64,000 nucleotides of DNA from Larix kaempferi. Lineage: Eukaryota; Streptophyta; Pinopsida; Pinales; Pinaceae. The translations under genes and the position numbers were made by a program. The DNA is taken from contig BSBM01000826.1 of NCBI GenBank assembly GCA_027924585.1, positions 9,889,501-9,953,500 of the forward strand, given 5' to 3'. Positions within the stretch are counted from its first letter, which is position 1. Each line of letters starts with the position of its first letter. This document shows positions 33,540 through 46,040 of the stretch, piece by piece. The notes below the pieces were generated by a model, which was given only the letters and a program-made list of their open reading frames with translations, made no database searches and was not told the origin of the DNA.

Positions 33540-34290
33540 CCCCAGTACAAATGAGTTATAATAATACCTATATATATATATATGATTTAAATTGATTTGT
33601 TTATGAAATTAATATATTCCAATTTATTTAATTTCTTATTAAAAATATATATATTCTAATTTAATAATTTTGTTTACATAGATATAAATTAAATAATATT
33701 AATAATTTATTAATTTATTATTTTAATTAATTTATTTTATGATTCAGGCACGGTTCTTATTGAACCAAAGGAAACCAAGTAGAAAACTTTGCATGAGGAC
33801 TAGGAAAAATAACAATTAATCAATCATAAGCTCTAAACTTAATGCAAGGATTAAGGATCACTAAAAAGGTGAAAATGAAAACATTCGTAGTCATTGGAAG
33901 CACTACCATAATCATCAAATATATGGTCTCCCAATTCCTTCCCCAAGATGTTTCATTTAGTAGAATCATTTCTCAAATATTTCTTGACCTTCAACCTTCG
34001 ACAAGATCAATATCCACCAAATCCTCAAATTTCAAATACTAAAGAAGATAAGATGGTGAACATTTCTTGCAATCTCCCATATTGTGAAATGGATAAAAGG
34101 GTGGGTAGGGAGTTCATCTCCCTACCCTAATTTTTATACCCACAAAAGTTCAACGATACACATTTATATCCAAGATAGGTAGTTGGGAAAATCCATGCAT
34201 CACTTGGATTGAGCTATCATTATGTTTCGTTCTTCACTTAATTTGCACATTCCAAAAATTATGAGTAGTAGGTTGATTGTATTCCACAAC
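33540..34290. other. AT-rich stretch, no recognised feature
   Basis: Bases 33560-33740 are almost purely A and T. Nothing was recognised in the rest. Confidence 0.5.
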
Positions 34291-34292
34291 TC

Positions 34293-35060
34293 ATGTGGTA
34301 TCCTCTCCATCCACCAAACCCATGTCCCAACCTAGAGGAACTTGATTATTTAGAATGCTTCAATGCACAAATATTGTGTCCCAAATTTGTCCTTCTAGTG
34401 TTGTTTTTGCAAATTAAAAGTTCCTCAGAAAGTTTGGGGTGCCTATATCTTCATTTACTTTGTCTATTTATGTTTCATGGTTTTGGTTTGGGCCTATCTT
34501 TCTTCACCCCTATTTCAAGAATCAACTATCATTACAACATGGAGGGTCAATTCATTTATGAAGTGATTAATTACTCTCGTAAGTTGTATGACTCTAAAAT
34601 CATTATGGTCAAATTGTATTATGTTCTAAATTTGCAGTCTAGTTTTGGGTTAGTTTTAGCTACCCCACTAGTTGTGTTTGGAGTATTTTTGTGTTGGCAT
34701 TTTAATACCCCTATTTCATTCTCACTTTGTTCGCTATGTAGTATTTCCATTGGGGACACTCAAGAAACACTAGTGTTTAAAGTAACTAAAGCTATATGTT
34801 GGTGGTTCATAATGGGGTACTCAAGACATTGTGTTCACGTAGAGCTGCAAAGAGATATTAAACAATGTGAAAAAATTAGTGATCAGTGTGAGGAATCTAT
34901 GAAAGATGTGTTGAGGAAATCATAGACATGTAGAATGGACTATAGGATGAAATTTTCCATGGAAAAAAAGGTAATTAGGAGGTAGTATATATTGATGAAA
35001 GCGTAGATAATGAGGCATAAGAGAAAAAATATTATGTTGGAAGTAGATTATGAGAGTTAG
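34293..35060 (+). pseudogene. Unrecognised decayed open frame
   Basis: An uninterrupted frame of 210 codons (34293-34925). It continues in phase past TAG to about 35060 with only TAG and TAA breaks: RKS-stop-TCRMDYRMKFSMEKKVIRR-stop-YILMKA-stop-IMRHKRKNIMLEVDYES-stop. The stops at 34923, 34974 and 34995 are TAG, where Gln codons would fit. The C-terminal part is charged and helical (QRDIKQCEKISDQCEESMKD), suggesting a coiled coil; the N-terminal part is hydrophobic. No family was recognised. A G run lies at about 35075. Confidence 0.3.
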
Positions 35061-35699
35061 GAATAAAATTTTGAGGGGGGGGGGGTAGTGAAAGAGCTTC
35101 ATGAAAGAAATTTCCTTCAGCTTGAATTGGAACAAATACCTATCTTTGAAGAGCTAAGGAATATGGTTTCCCATTAAGCATAAGTTCGCTCTCCACGTGT
35201 GGCAACAATGAGAGAGGACACAATAGAACAATTGATAGAGGCAAATAAGCATTGAGATCACTCCAATTTGACCTTAGAGGCATGAGTTTGAATGCACAAC
35301 ACCTTTGGGAAAGTTTAAATTGCAATATTTTTATGATGTTTTGTAATTTTTTATTCTTGTTAGGACACTTTGTATGATTGTATATCAACCATAGTTTTAA
35401 TTCTGTTAGAAATTATTTTCAAGACAAGGAACAATAGGGATAGTTGTTGTCAAACTTTCAGTAATCCCTTTATGTATATATTGATTGTATGGTGGGGATG
35501 CATCACTTTCTGTTTTTAATACAATTAGTAATCATTAGATTGTCAAAAAATACTTACAAAATATTCTATATCATTTACAAAAATATTAAAAAAATAACCA
35601 TGTCTATTAAATTAATATATTTTATTTTATTTAGTTGCGTATTAAATAAATATATAATAATCTATTTCATTCGTTTATATATTAAATAATTCAGGTTAT
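35061..35699. other. AT-rich spacer before the macro-repeat
   Basis: A short plus-strand frame near 35120-35250 (LEQIPIFEELRNMVSH, RSPRVATMREDTIEQLIEAN) with stops may be the tail of the preceding decayed frame. Nothing else was recognised. Confidence 0.35.
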
Positions 35700-35769
35700 A
35701 TGGTACTATTTTGGAAAATAAGATTAACATATAGCTAGAACTTGTCAAGGTAGAAGAGCTAATGGGAAA

Positions 35770-36555
35770 GCCGTTTTTAAAATGTATCATTCCACCATAG
35801 ACCACCGCATTACTCTCAAAGTCATTGTAGAGGAATATCGCAATAATAAGCTCAATATCCTTCGTTGCTTTGTCGACTTTAGGAAATATTTTGATAAAAT
35901 ACATCAACATAACTTGTTGAAAATATTAGAAGAGTTAAGGTTCCTTTTGAGTTGAGAGTTGACACAAGGTTGTACAAGAATGCCACTGGAAATTTTAAGA
36001 ACATTGAGGGTTGGTCATAAGATATTAATTGTAATATAGGAGTTAATCAAGGTATCCCTCTCTCCCCTATCCTTTTTGGTATATACATTGATAAAGTTAG
36101 AAAGCTTTTGAATAGAGGCAGGCTGCATTGGTACGACGCTAGCACAAATTGTCATCATCCTCATTTATGCTGATGATATTGTTCTTTTGGAAATATGTCT
36201 TTGATCTTGATAATCAATTAAGAATTCTCAAGGGTTTCTACTATGGTATGGGAATGACTTTCAATACTAACAAAATAAAATTTATGTTGATAAAATCTAT
36301 TAAGGTCACATATGCTCATTTTTTATAACAACTTGGAGGAAGTGACACCCTACAAATATCTTTGGTTGGTATCCATCGCAAGATTAATTGGAACTACAAC
36401 ATCGAGAAAAGGATCAATGTAGGGTGGAAAGGTTATTTTGGTCTTGAAAACAATTATAAGTTGGAAAACCTTGTATGTTGGCATACTCTCGCAACTCTCA
36501 TTCTCTTGTTTGGATGTGAATTTTGTGGTTGAATCCTATGTTTATATGTTTTTTT
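35770..36555 (+). pseudogene. LINE-type reverse transcriptase relic, unit A
   Basis: KMYHSTIDHRITLKVIVEEY, then DFRKYFDKIHQHNL and, after frameshifts, NCNIGVNQGIPLSPILFGIY, LIYADDIVLLE (catalytic ADD intact) and VTPYKYLWLVSI. This is the fingers-palm region of a non-LTR RT; the endonuclease and most N-terminal parts are absent. Frameshifts lie near 35935, 36140 and 36310. (TA)n follows at 36609. Confidence 0.75.
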
Positions 36556-36744
36556 TAAATGTATTTTTTTCTAGTTTTATAATTTTTTAAGAAACTATTC
36601 TTAATCGTAATATATATATATATATATATAATGAAATGAAATTATATAAATATTAATAAAAAATATAGTATATAATAAGTAGAAATATAAGGATGGGGAT
36701 TTTTCTTGGACAAGTGTACATCACGAAGAAAGATACTTTCAGGA

Positions 36745-37060
36745 TAAGGAATAATGATCAATAATCACTTAGAATTATATGATCTCCTCTATGGTATAGC
36801 TACAATGTAAAGCAAGTCATGATTATTGGTGATTCCTCTATTATCATCACAAAAATACAAAATCAAAAGGAAAAGGAAGGATCATTATCATTTAGAAATT
36901 TTCAAAATGTCTTTGTACATCATGCTACTTTAAAAGATATTAAGATTTCGATGTTCAAAGATCAAAAAATGGTTTAGTTGATTAATAACAAATAAAATGA
37001 TATTGTTTATTTGGATATTAGGTCTCATTAAAAATGGGAACCCCAAGAGAGGTATTGGCT
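36745..37060 (+). pseudogene. RNase H relic, unit A
   Basis: KQVMIIGDSSIIITKIQNQK, then SLSFRNFQNVFVHHATLKDI and a decayed MVDQLANK-like end with TAG. The GDSSII block matches the RNase H Asp motif. The same segment is present in B (about 43030-43310) and D (about 60070-60370). Confidence 0.55.
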
Positions 37061-37755
37061 ACCTTAGTTTATTCGTGACAACTCTCATGGAGATCTCATG
37101 TAGTCTTAACACCTTCAAACATGAATGACAAACATTGGCATAGTTCCTTAGAGGAATGAACAACATTTGGCGTAGTTCCTTGGAGGAATAACCAAAATTT
37201 GACATGGTTTAATGAATGTAACCCATGTAAGTCTAATCCATCACTAAGGGAGTATTAACACTCCCTTATGCCTCATGTTCCTTCACACTTGTGACAACAG
37301 ATTAGGAATGTTGGTCTATGAAGGTAGGAGAAAAATTCTTCATGATGGGAGGTTTGGAATAATTGGTATCAATGTTGGTTTGTGTATTTGTTGGGTCATT
37401 TCCACTTATCCTTTGAATGAGGTAAGCTCCTCTACACTAGGTGGTGTGTCCTTTTGAATTTCAAGTTTTTTTTGTTCCATCCTTTCCCTCCTCAATGAAT
37501 TTACTATTATTCAATTTTTTGCAGATATATGGTTGGAGTGTAGCCCAATTATCCATGAAGACACATAAGCCTCCTTTTTGAAGTTTCTCAAGCCTAGGTT
37601 TACTCTACTTTAGTTGCACTTGTTGAGGATTATGGGTTGATTCTAGTTGTTCCACCTTGGTTCTTTAGTATGGATTCTAGATGAACCACTAAGAATATGG
37701 AGGTCTAAATGATTCTCCAAAGAGGGTAGGTAGAAGTCATGGATAATTTTAGGGG

Positions 37756-37783
37756 CTAAATTTATCCCATGGGATAAATTTAG
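37756..37783. repeat. Perfect 28-bp palindrome in unit A
   Basis: CTAAATTTATCCC-ATGGGATAAATTTAG reads the same on both strands, centred on CCCATGGG. Units B (about 44036), C (about 54638) and D (about 61090) carry imperfect versions. Confidence 0.9.
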
Positions 37784-38114
37784 GGAGTTACAAAAATTTT
37801 GTGGGCTATTTTCTTATATGGAAAGGGTTTTTTTAGTTGAAATATATTCACCCAATATTTATTAGAAAATGAATAAATCCAAAACGAATAGCCTCCCATA
37901 TATTAATGAGGAAAATAAAAAAAAATTGTTTTCACCTTAGCAAAATATCCCTCCAATCTATATTTTTCCCCCGATTTCTAAATAGATTCTTGTGTAATCA
38001 TTCCTTCACCCCCAATTTTTCAATAACGACGGCTCCCAATGGTTATTTCTCCCTCCATTTTCCCTATAATTTAGGCACACAATTGCATGTGCCTAGAGTT
38101 TTAGTCAATTTCAT

Positions 38115-38480
38115 GTTGATACCTTCTTTGAGCCCTCCATTTCTAGTATTGGAGGGAAAATCAATACCAATTTTGTCCTATATAATGACTGCAATGATAG
38201 TATTGATACCTTCTTTGAGCACTCGATTTCTAGTATTGTAGGGAATATCAAGGGCAATTTTTGTCCTAATGACTGCAATGACTCTTGGTTCACCCACATC
38301 GGATTTCACTTGCAGGGTGAAGGTTCTAGTTTATGTGATTCCACTTTAAATTCTTAGTTTTCTCAACATTTTAATCTTCGCAAAACATATCGATTGCCGA
38401 AATCTCAAGCCTTGAAGGAGCATATCGCACATGCAATTTATCAGAGAATACATACTCGCATTATGTTTTTTTATCCAATA
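38115..38480 (+). pseudogene. Internal 87-bp duplication and exon-like segment, unit A
   Basis: Two 87-bp copies start at 38116 and 38203 (TTGATACCTTCTTTGAGC). They are followed by a frame shared by all four units: SWFTHIGFHLQGEGSSLCDS, stop, then QALKEHIAHAIYQRIHTRI. No family was recognised. Bases 38480-40680 of the unit hold other AT-rich segments with short shared frames (for example RRFFIRISKFINF at about 39070) but nothing identifiable. Confidence 0.4.
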
Positions 38481-40679
38481 ATTAATGCGGTATGCTTTTT
38501 ATCATGCATTTTATTGACAACTACAATAGATTATTATACTATAAATTTTTCTTTTATCATTATTTTTATCATGGATGTTTTTAAGGCCTATTTAATTCTA
38601 TGGCGCTCTTGATTCTTAGGGCTCATTTGGTGTTGTTAGGGTTTTTATCTATCCTAGGATTGGTTTCGTGAAATAATTATAGAGATAAGAAGACATTATT
38701 TTTTTATGCCTTGTCATGTTTAAAACATCGACTAACATGTATATGTTATTACTGGTTGCTACTCTTGATGGAGATATGCAACATGGTTTTTTATATATTC
38801 GAACTAAATTTTACCCAGTTGAAAAAATTATGCTTTTATTAGGATCTTGCTCTGCAATTATTATTGGACATGAGGTGTTCATGAGAGTGTGGATGTTCAT
38901 ATTTTTTGTCTATTATTGGTTATTTTTTTGATATTTGTAATATATATGAATGCACGTTGATTATAATGGTGGGGATACAATGGAATGGTATTTATTTTGG
39001 CACTATCTTTTTGCAGAGTTGTCCAAAGCATCCTCGTATATTCTTTTATTTGTATTGATAAGCTCATGACTCGCAGATTTTTTATTCGTATTTCCAAGTT
39101 CATCAATTTTATTTGTAACCTAAAATTGTTGGGTTTGGTAATAGTTTAACAATATTTTGATTTTTGCTAGGGTCATTCATTAGTAAACTATTTGTTTGTA
39201 ATTTGCTTTGATGTGTAATTGCTATCATCATCCAGAAAGGGATCCAGTTATTTATGATGAACATATCATTTAGTTGGAACATGATAGTTATTTCCATCAT
39301 GATTATATATAATATCTACAAGGAATGTTTGATCTGAGATGTAGACATTCTTATATTTGATATATTGTCTTTTACATTCAATGATGATGCTAAACCAATT
39401 TTACAACATTTTGCATGCTTTTGAAAATTTGAAGGACATGGATATAGAAACCACCTCAGTTTATTTGATAAAAAATAGACTTTCATAGTATTTCTAATGA
39501 TATGCATGATGATGCATTAATGTGCTTTATATTCTTGTTAGTGTGTGTTCTTATTCCTAATAACCCTTGCAAGTTTCTCACTAACTCTAAAAATTCGAAA
39601 TCAAATGACATAATTCATATTTTGATTGTCAACAAAAAAAGGAAAAGGTGGTATTCATATATTTAAACAAAAACGTAGGTTATTTTTCTTCTCAGAGGGT
39701 ATCTTAAAAATGTGAGGTTTGGAAAATAAGCTATTTGCGAATTCATACACTATATTAAGATTGTGGGTCTCAATAGGACTCCACGTTGTAATAATGGTTC
39801 ATGGGTGCCATAATCACTCCACGGTGTAAAGTGTTCGAATATATCAATTTGTTATCCTGCCAAGATTTAAGTCCCCACATGTCTGTGGGAACATTAAGGG
39901 ACGAGATAACACTTGGAGTCCCCACTTTCCCTTAATCTAGTTAGTGCAGTTGTTTTTCACCGACACATTTAGTCGTGAGTGACCGAATATTGCTTGTGAA
40001 ATGTATAAATAAATCCCTCCTCTCCTCATTAACGCATTTTTTCATTCAATATTATAGGACTTGAGAGAGTCCAGAGTTGAGCTATGGTATATACTCATCT
40101 ATTACACTACCTTAGTAATCTATAGAATCAAAAGTTGAATCTTCTTGGCAAAAGATTCACCAATATGTTACAAGGTTTTATAATTCGATGAAATATTCTC
40201 TAAGTTTTTACAATATTTTATAATTTTTTGAAATATACATCAAGATTATACAATATCTTAGAATTTAGAGAAATGTTCACCAATATTTTACGAGATTCTA
40301 TAATAGAATGAAATTTTATCCAAAAACTTATATATAAATATTATATTATTGATCAAATATCCTTCAAATTGTCCCATATATTAGAGAGATTCGCCCAATT
40401 CTTATACATATAAATTTGTAGGGGGTTCTTGAAATTATCCCTGGTGGAAGGGATGAGACATGTCATGGAGTATTTCAGCACAAACATGAAAAAGTAAGAG
40501 GTCAAAGATGACGTAATGGAAGCTAAGTTGAATGCATGTGTTAGAAGTGTGACAAGCTTTCTAGTGATTTTAAAATGGACTATAACATAATTATGGGGTT
40601 TATGCAAGGGTTACCAATCTAGAGTGAATCATCCATTGTTTCATTGTTAATAATAAGTAATGTTTTTATTTTGTACCGT

Positions 40680-41212
40680 TATGAAGAAGTGTGATGGGTC
40701 AAGGTAAATTCAATCAGATTTTGGAGGTGATGCATTCGCCCTCCTTGATCACATGCTTCCTATGTGCTTTTATTCGATCATTGGCACATGTTCTCAGAGT
40801 TTCACTGAAGATGGAGGACACTACCATTTTCTTGGGTTCATGTCTTAGGCACATTTTTGTGATTTTTGTTTTGATCACACCCCTGCTTGTTCAAAGGAGA
40901 TCACAAGAAATTATCTATCAATTCTTGGAGCTGATTTAACTTCCACTGATTAGAAGTTCAAGTTTCAAGAGCAATTAGATCTGATTGGAGCTAATCCTAC
41001 ATCACTTGGTTCGAATCATAGGTTCCATAATGTTATTCATATTTTTGGATTTGTTCTCACCATGTTTGGTTCGACGAGAAAGTTCAGGAAGCCTCCAGAT
41101 TCTATTGCATCCACTGCAGGAGAAATCAAGCACATTTTTTTGGAGCATGATCCAATTCTTCCCAAAAGGAAGATACCTCCAAAAATTGAATCAAGAATCA
41201 CACCTACTTGAA
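40680..41212 (+). pseudogene. Unknown frame shared by units A and C, copy A
   Basis: Read from about 40683 (MKKCDGSR) as GGDAFALLDHMLPMCFYSII, GTCSQSFTEDGGHYHFLGFM, TAG, then RNYLSILGADLTSTD, TAG, KFKFQEQLDLIGANPTSLGS, then FRKPPDSIASTAGEIKHIFL and EHDPILPKRKIPPKIES to TGA. Most changes from the copy at 57555 are substitutions, and the frame is kept over about 175 codons. It sits directly upstream of a G run and an LTR-like start, so it may be the last ORF of an LTR element. No family was recognised. Confidence 0.45.
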
Positions 41213-41258
41213 TCTTGAGAAACAGTTTTTGGTGTGTTTCAATCTTCATTGAGGGGGG

Positions 41259-41983
41259 TGTTGGAATATTCTCACCATCATCATATTAGTTTTGCATGCA
41301 TTTTTCATGCACCCATGCATTCCATGCAACATTGCATGCATCCATGCATCAGCAGTGGACTCTCCTAGCACCTAGTCCCTATTCTGCCCCCCCTAGAGCT
41401 TTTTTCTGGCCATTATTATCCCTCCTAGCCACTCACGTGCCCTTGTTTCTGTCATGGAGTTACAAATGATCCCTCACGCACAAATTAAGGAGATATATCA
41501 GTCAGTTGCACGATTTAGGGAACCTTGTCCCCTTGATTTCTCAGTTAACTCACTATAGCTCCTAGTTTATTACTACTGAGTGTAGGAGCGCCCTCCTTGA
41601 CAACTGACAGCTAGTATGCACCCTCCTTGGAGTCTCCTTCCCTATTTTTGTTCCCACATGTTTCATTTATGCTCAATTCTACTCTGGTTGACTGATCATT
41701 AACCATCGATGGCCACTAGACCTTATCGGGAGATGATTCCAATGTAAGCTAAGCCATGACTTGAGGAGAGTTTGAAATCTCCTAGGGGAATCGAATTTAT
41801 TCTATTGTATTACCATATTTTTTCCATCTTACAGCTGATGAATGTATCAACTACAGTTTTCTCACATCTTTTGAGTTTACGAGTGAATTTGATCATACTT
41901 CTTGCTAATTATTCTCTGCAATTAACATAGTGAAATTGTGAGGTTTGTTCAAGATTAGTGATCTACCCCTGTGGAATTTGACA
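41259..41983 (+). repeat. LTR-like segment, unit A to B junction
   Basis: Begins TGTTGGAATATTCTCACC right after GAGGGGGG and ends GGAATTTGACA, about 725 bp. Early in it is a GCATGCAT-rich stretch (41293-41350). The matching segment is about 58267-59024. A decayed TGGTATCA-like primer site follows in D (59032). LTR status is inferred from the ends and the polypurine run only. Confidence 0.4.
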
Positions 41984-42049
41984 TGGAAAATAAGATTATC
42001 ATATAGATATAACTTGTCAAGGTAAAAGAGATAAAGGGAAACCCGGTTT

Positions 42050-42832
42050 TAAAATGTATCATTCCACCATAGACCACCTCGTTACTCTCAAAGTCACTGT
42101 AGAGGAATGCCACAATAATAAGCTCAATCTCCTTTGTTTCTTTGTGGAATTTAGGAAACCTTTTGATAAAATACCTCAACATAACTTGTTGAAACTATTA
42201 GAAGAGTTAGAGGTTCCTTTTGAGGTGAGAGTTGACGCAAGGTTGTACAAGAATTCCACTGCCAATTTTAAGAACACTGAGGGTTGGTCGGAAGATATTA
42301 ATTGTAATATAGGAGTTAAGCAAGGTCGCCCCCTCTCCCCTACCCTTTTTGGTATATACATTGATAAAGTTAGAAAGATTTTGAATAGAGGAAGGTTGCA
42401 CTGGTACGTTGTTAGCATGAATTTTCATCATCCTCATTTATGCTGATGATATTGTTCATTTGGAAAGTTGTTCCCTTGATATTAATAATCAATTAAGAAT
42501 TCTCAAGGGTTTCTACTATGGTACGGGCATGACTTTCAATACAGACAAAATCAAAGTTATGTTGATAAAATCTATTAAGGCCACATATGATCATTTTTTA
42601 TAACAACTTGGAGGAAGTGACACCCTACAAATATCTTGGGATTGATATCCATCACAAAATTAATCGGAAGTACAACATCGAGAAAAGGATCAATGTAGGG
42701 TGGAGAAATTATTTTGGTCTTGAAAACAATTGTAAGTTGGAAAACCTTGTATGTCTAGAAACTCTTGTCACTCTCATTTTCTTGTTTGGATGTGAAGTTT
42801 GGGGATGCATCCTATGCTTATATGTTTTTTAA
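42050..42832 (+). pseudogene. LINE-type reverse transcriptase relic, unit B
   Basis: The best preserved copy: MYHSTIDHLVTLKVTVEECH, FFVEFRKPFDKIPQHNLLKL, NCNIGVKQGRPLSPTLFGIY, then after a frameshift near 42420 LIYADDIVHLE. After a second shift near 42590 comes NNLEEVTPYKYLGIDIHHKI and LIFLFGCEVWGC. Non-LTR RT motifs (GVKQG-PLSP, YADD, YKYLGI) are clear. It is truncated at the 5' side, and (TA)n follows at 42885-42910. Confidence 0.85.
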
Positions 42833-43029
42833 AAACGTATTTTTTCAAGTTTTATAATTTTTTTAAGAAAATATTCTTAATCATAATATATATATATATA
42901 TATATATATAATGAAACTAAATTATATAAATATTAATAAAAATATAGTATATAATAAGTAAAAATATACGGATGGGGGTTTTTATTGGACAAGTGTACAT
43001 CATGAAGAAAGATACTTTCGGGATAAGGA

Positions 43030-43310
43030 ATAATGATCAATAATTACTTAAAATTATATGCTCTCCTCTATGGTATAGCTACAATGTAAAGCAAGTTATG
43101 ATTATTGGCAATTCCTCTATTATCGTCACCCAAATGCAAAATCAAAAGGAATGGGAAGGATCATTATCATTTAGAAATTTTCAAAAATTCTTTGTACATA
43201 TTGCTACTTTAGAAGATATTAAGATTTCCATGTTCAAAGATAAAAAAATGGTTTAGTTGATCAATAAAAAATCAAATGATGCAGTTTATTTGGATATCAA
43301 GTCTCATTAA
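43030..43310 (+). pseudogene. RNase H relic, unit B
   Basis: KQVMIIGNSSIIVTQMQNQK, SLSFRNFQKFFVHIATLEDI and KSNDAVYLDIKSH. The Asp of the GDS motif is Asn here. Otherwise this is the same domain as in units A and D. Confidence 0.55.
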
Positions 43311-44469
43311 AAATGGGAACTCCAAGAGAGGTATTGGCTACCTTAGTTTATTCATGACAACTCTCATGAAGATCTCATGTAATCTTAACACCTTCAAACA
43401 TGAATGACCAACCTTTGGCATAGTTCCTTGGAGGAATGAAAATCATTTGGCATATTTCCTTGGAGGAATGACCAACATTTGACATGCTTTAATGCAGGTA
43501 ACCCATGTAAGTCTAATCCATCACTGAGGGAGTATTAATAGTCCCGTATGCCTCATGTTCCTTCACACTTGTCACAATGGATTAGGTGTGTTGGTCTACG
43601 AAGGTAGGAAAAAACTTCTTCATGATGGGAGGTTCGGAATAATTGGTCTCAATGTTGGCTTGTGTATTTGTTGGGTCATTTCCAGTTAGCCTTTGAATGA
43701 GGTAAGATCCTCTACAGTAGGCGGCGTGTCCTTTTGAATTTCAATTTTTTTTCGTTCCATCCTTGGCCTCCTCAATGAAGTTACTATTATTTAATTTTTA
43801 GGAGATATATGGTTGGAGTGCACACCAATTATCCATGAAGACACTTAAGCCTCATTTTTAAAGTTTCTCAAGCCTAGGTTTACTCTACTTTAGTTGCACT
43901 TGTTGAAGATTATGTGTTGATTCTAGTTGTTCCACCTTGGTTTTTTAGTATGGATTCTAGATGAACCACTAAGAATATGGAGGTCAAAATGATTCTCAAA
44001 AGAGGGTAGATAGAAGGCATGGATAATTTTAGGGGCTAAATTTAGCCCATGGGATAAATTAAGGGGTTTACATAAATTTTGTGGGCTATTTTCTTATATG
44101 GAAAGGGTTTTTTTTAGTTGAAATATAGTCACCCAATATTTATTAGAGAATAAATAAATCCAAAACAAATAGCCTCCCATATATTAATGAGGAAAATGAA
44201 AAAAAAACTATTTTCACCTTAGCAAAATCTCCCTCCAATCTATCTTTTACCCCTGATTTCTAAATGGATTGCTATGGAATCATTCCTTCGCCACCAATTT
44301 TTCAGTAGTGGCGGCTGCCAATGGTTATTTCGCCGTCCATTTTCCTTGTAATTTAGGCACACACTTGCATGCACATGGAGTTTTAGTCAATTTCATGTTG
44401 ATACATTCCGTGAGCCCTCGATTTCTAGTATTGGAGGGAAAATGAAGAGAAATTTTGTCCTATATAACG

Positions 44470-44660
44470 ACTGCAATGATTTATGGTTCACCCACATTGG
44501 ATTTCACTTGCAAGGTGAAGGTTCTGGTTTATGTGATTCCACTTTTCATTCTTAGTTTTCTCAAAATTTTAATCTGCGCACAACATATCCATTGCCAAAA
44601 GCTCAAGTCTTGAAGGGGCATACCACACATGCAATTTATCAGAGAATACATACACGCATC
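44470..44660 (+). pseudogene. Exon-like segment, unit B
   Basis: Counterpart of 38280-38480: FTHIGFHLQGEGSGLCDS, stop, then a frame shared with the other units. Further shared frames occur at 45266-45457 (TRRFFIRISKFINFN) and 45702-45893, none identified. Confidence 0.35.
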
Positions 44661-46040
44661 ATATTTTTTATCCAATAATTAATGCAATATGTTTCTTATC
44701 ATGCATTTTATCTGCAACTACAATAGATTATTATACTGTAAATTCGTCATTTATCATTATTTTTATCATGGACGTTTTTAAGGCATGTTGAATTCTATAG
44801 TGCTCTTGATTCTAAGGGCTCATTTGGTGTTGTTAGGGTTTTTATCTATCCTAGGATTACTAGTTTCGTGAAAGCATTATAGAGCTAATAAGATATGCTT
44901 TATTTTATGCCTTGTCAAGTTTAAACCATCGACTAACATTTATATGTTATTAGTTGCTACTACTCTTGATGGAGAGATTCCACATGGTTTTTATATATTG
45001 AAACTAAATTTGTTCCAGTTGTTTAATATATGATTTTATTAGGATCTTGCTATGCAATTATTATTGGACCTGAGGCGTTCATGAGAGTGTGTATGTTCAT
45101 ATTTTTTGTTTTTTATTGTTTATGTTTGTGATATTCGTAATATAAATTAATGCACGTTGATTATAATGGTGGGGCTACAATGGAATGGTAATTATTTTGA
45201 CACTATCTTCCTATAGAGTTGTCTAAAGCATTCTAGTAGATTCTTTTATTTGCATTGATAAGTTCGTGACTCGTAGATTTTTTATTCGTATTTCCAAGTT
45301 CATCAATTTTAATTGTAACCTAAAATTGTTGGGTTTGGTATTCATTTTACAGTATTTTTCTTTTTGCGAGGGTGATTCAGTAGTAAAATATTTGTTTGTA
45401 ATTTGTTTTGATGTGCAATTGCTATCATCATCCAGAAATGGATCTAATTATGTATGATGAACATATGATTTAGTTGGAACACGATACTTCTTTACATCAT
45501 GATTATATATAATATGTACAACGCATGTTTGACGTGATATGTAGACATTCTGCTATTTGATATCTTGTCTTTTGTATTCTATGATGGTGCTAAACCAGTT
45601 TTACAACATTTTGCATGCTTTTGAAAATTTGAAGGACGTGGATATAGAAACCACCTCAGTTTAACTGAGAAAAAATAGTATTTCGGAATAGTTCTAACGA
45701 TATGCATGATGATGCATTAATGTGTTTTCTATTCTTGTTAGTGTGTGTTCTTATTCCTAACAACCCTTGCAAGTTTCTCAATAGCTCTAAAAATTCTAAG
45801 TCAAATGACATAATTCATATTTTGATTGTGAACAAAAAAAAGGAAAGGGTGGTATTCATATCTATAAACAGAAAAACATGTTTTTTTTCTTAGAGGGTAT
45901 CTTAAAAATGTGAGGTTCGGAAAATAAGCTATTTGGGAATTCATACACTATATTAAGATTGTGGGTCTCAATAAGACTCCACGTTGTAATAATGGTTCAT
46001 GGGTGCCATAATCACTCCACGGTGCAAAGTGTTCGAATAT

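Larger units (their letters stand above)
35700..41983 (+). repeat. Macro-repeat unit A (about 6.3 kb)
   Basis: First of four partial copies. Order: reverse transcriptase relic, (TA)n, RNase H relic, palindrome, exon-like segment, unknown frame, then a G-rich run and an LTR-like segment. Landmarks recur at a near-constant offset of about 16.9-17.0 kb in unit C, and units B and D are likewise about 17.05 kb apart. Confidence 0.85.
41984..46040 (+). repeat. Macro-repeat unit B (3' truncated)
   Basis: Same order as unit A, but with only one copy of the 87-bp segment (at about 44397). It stops at about 46040, roughly 900 bases short of where unit D stops. The break is followed by AAATTGTTTAGCTCATC, the same sequence that follows unit D. 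Confidence 0.85.
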
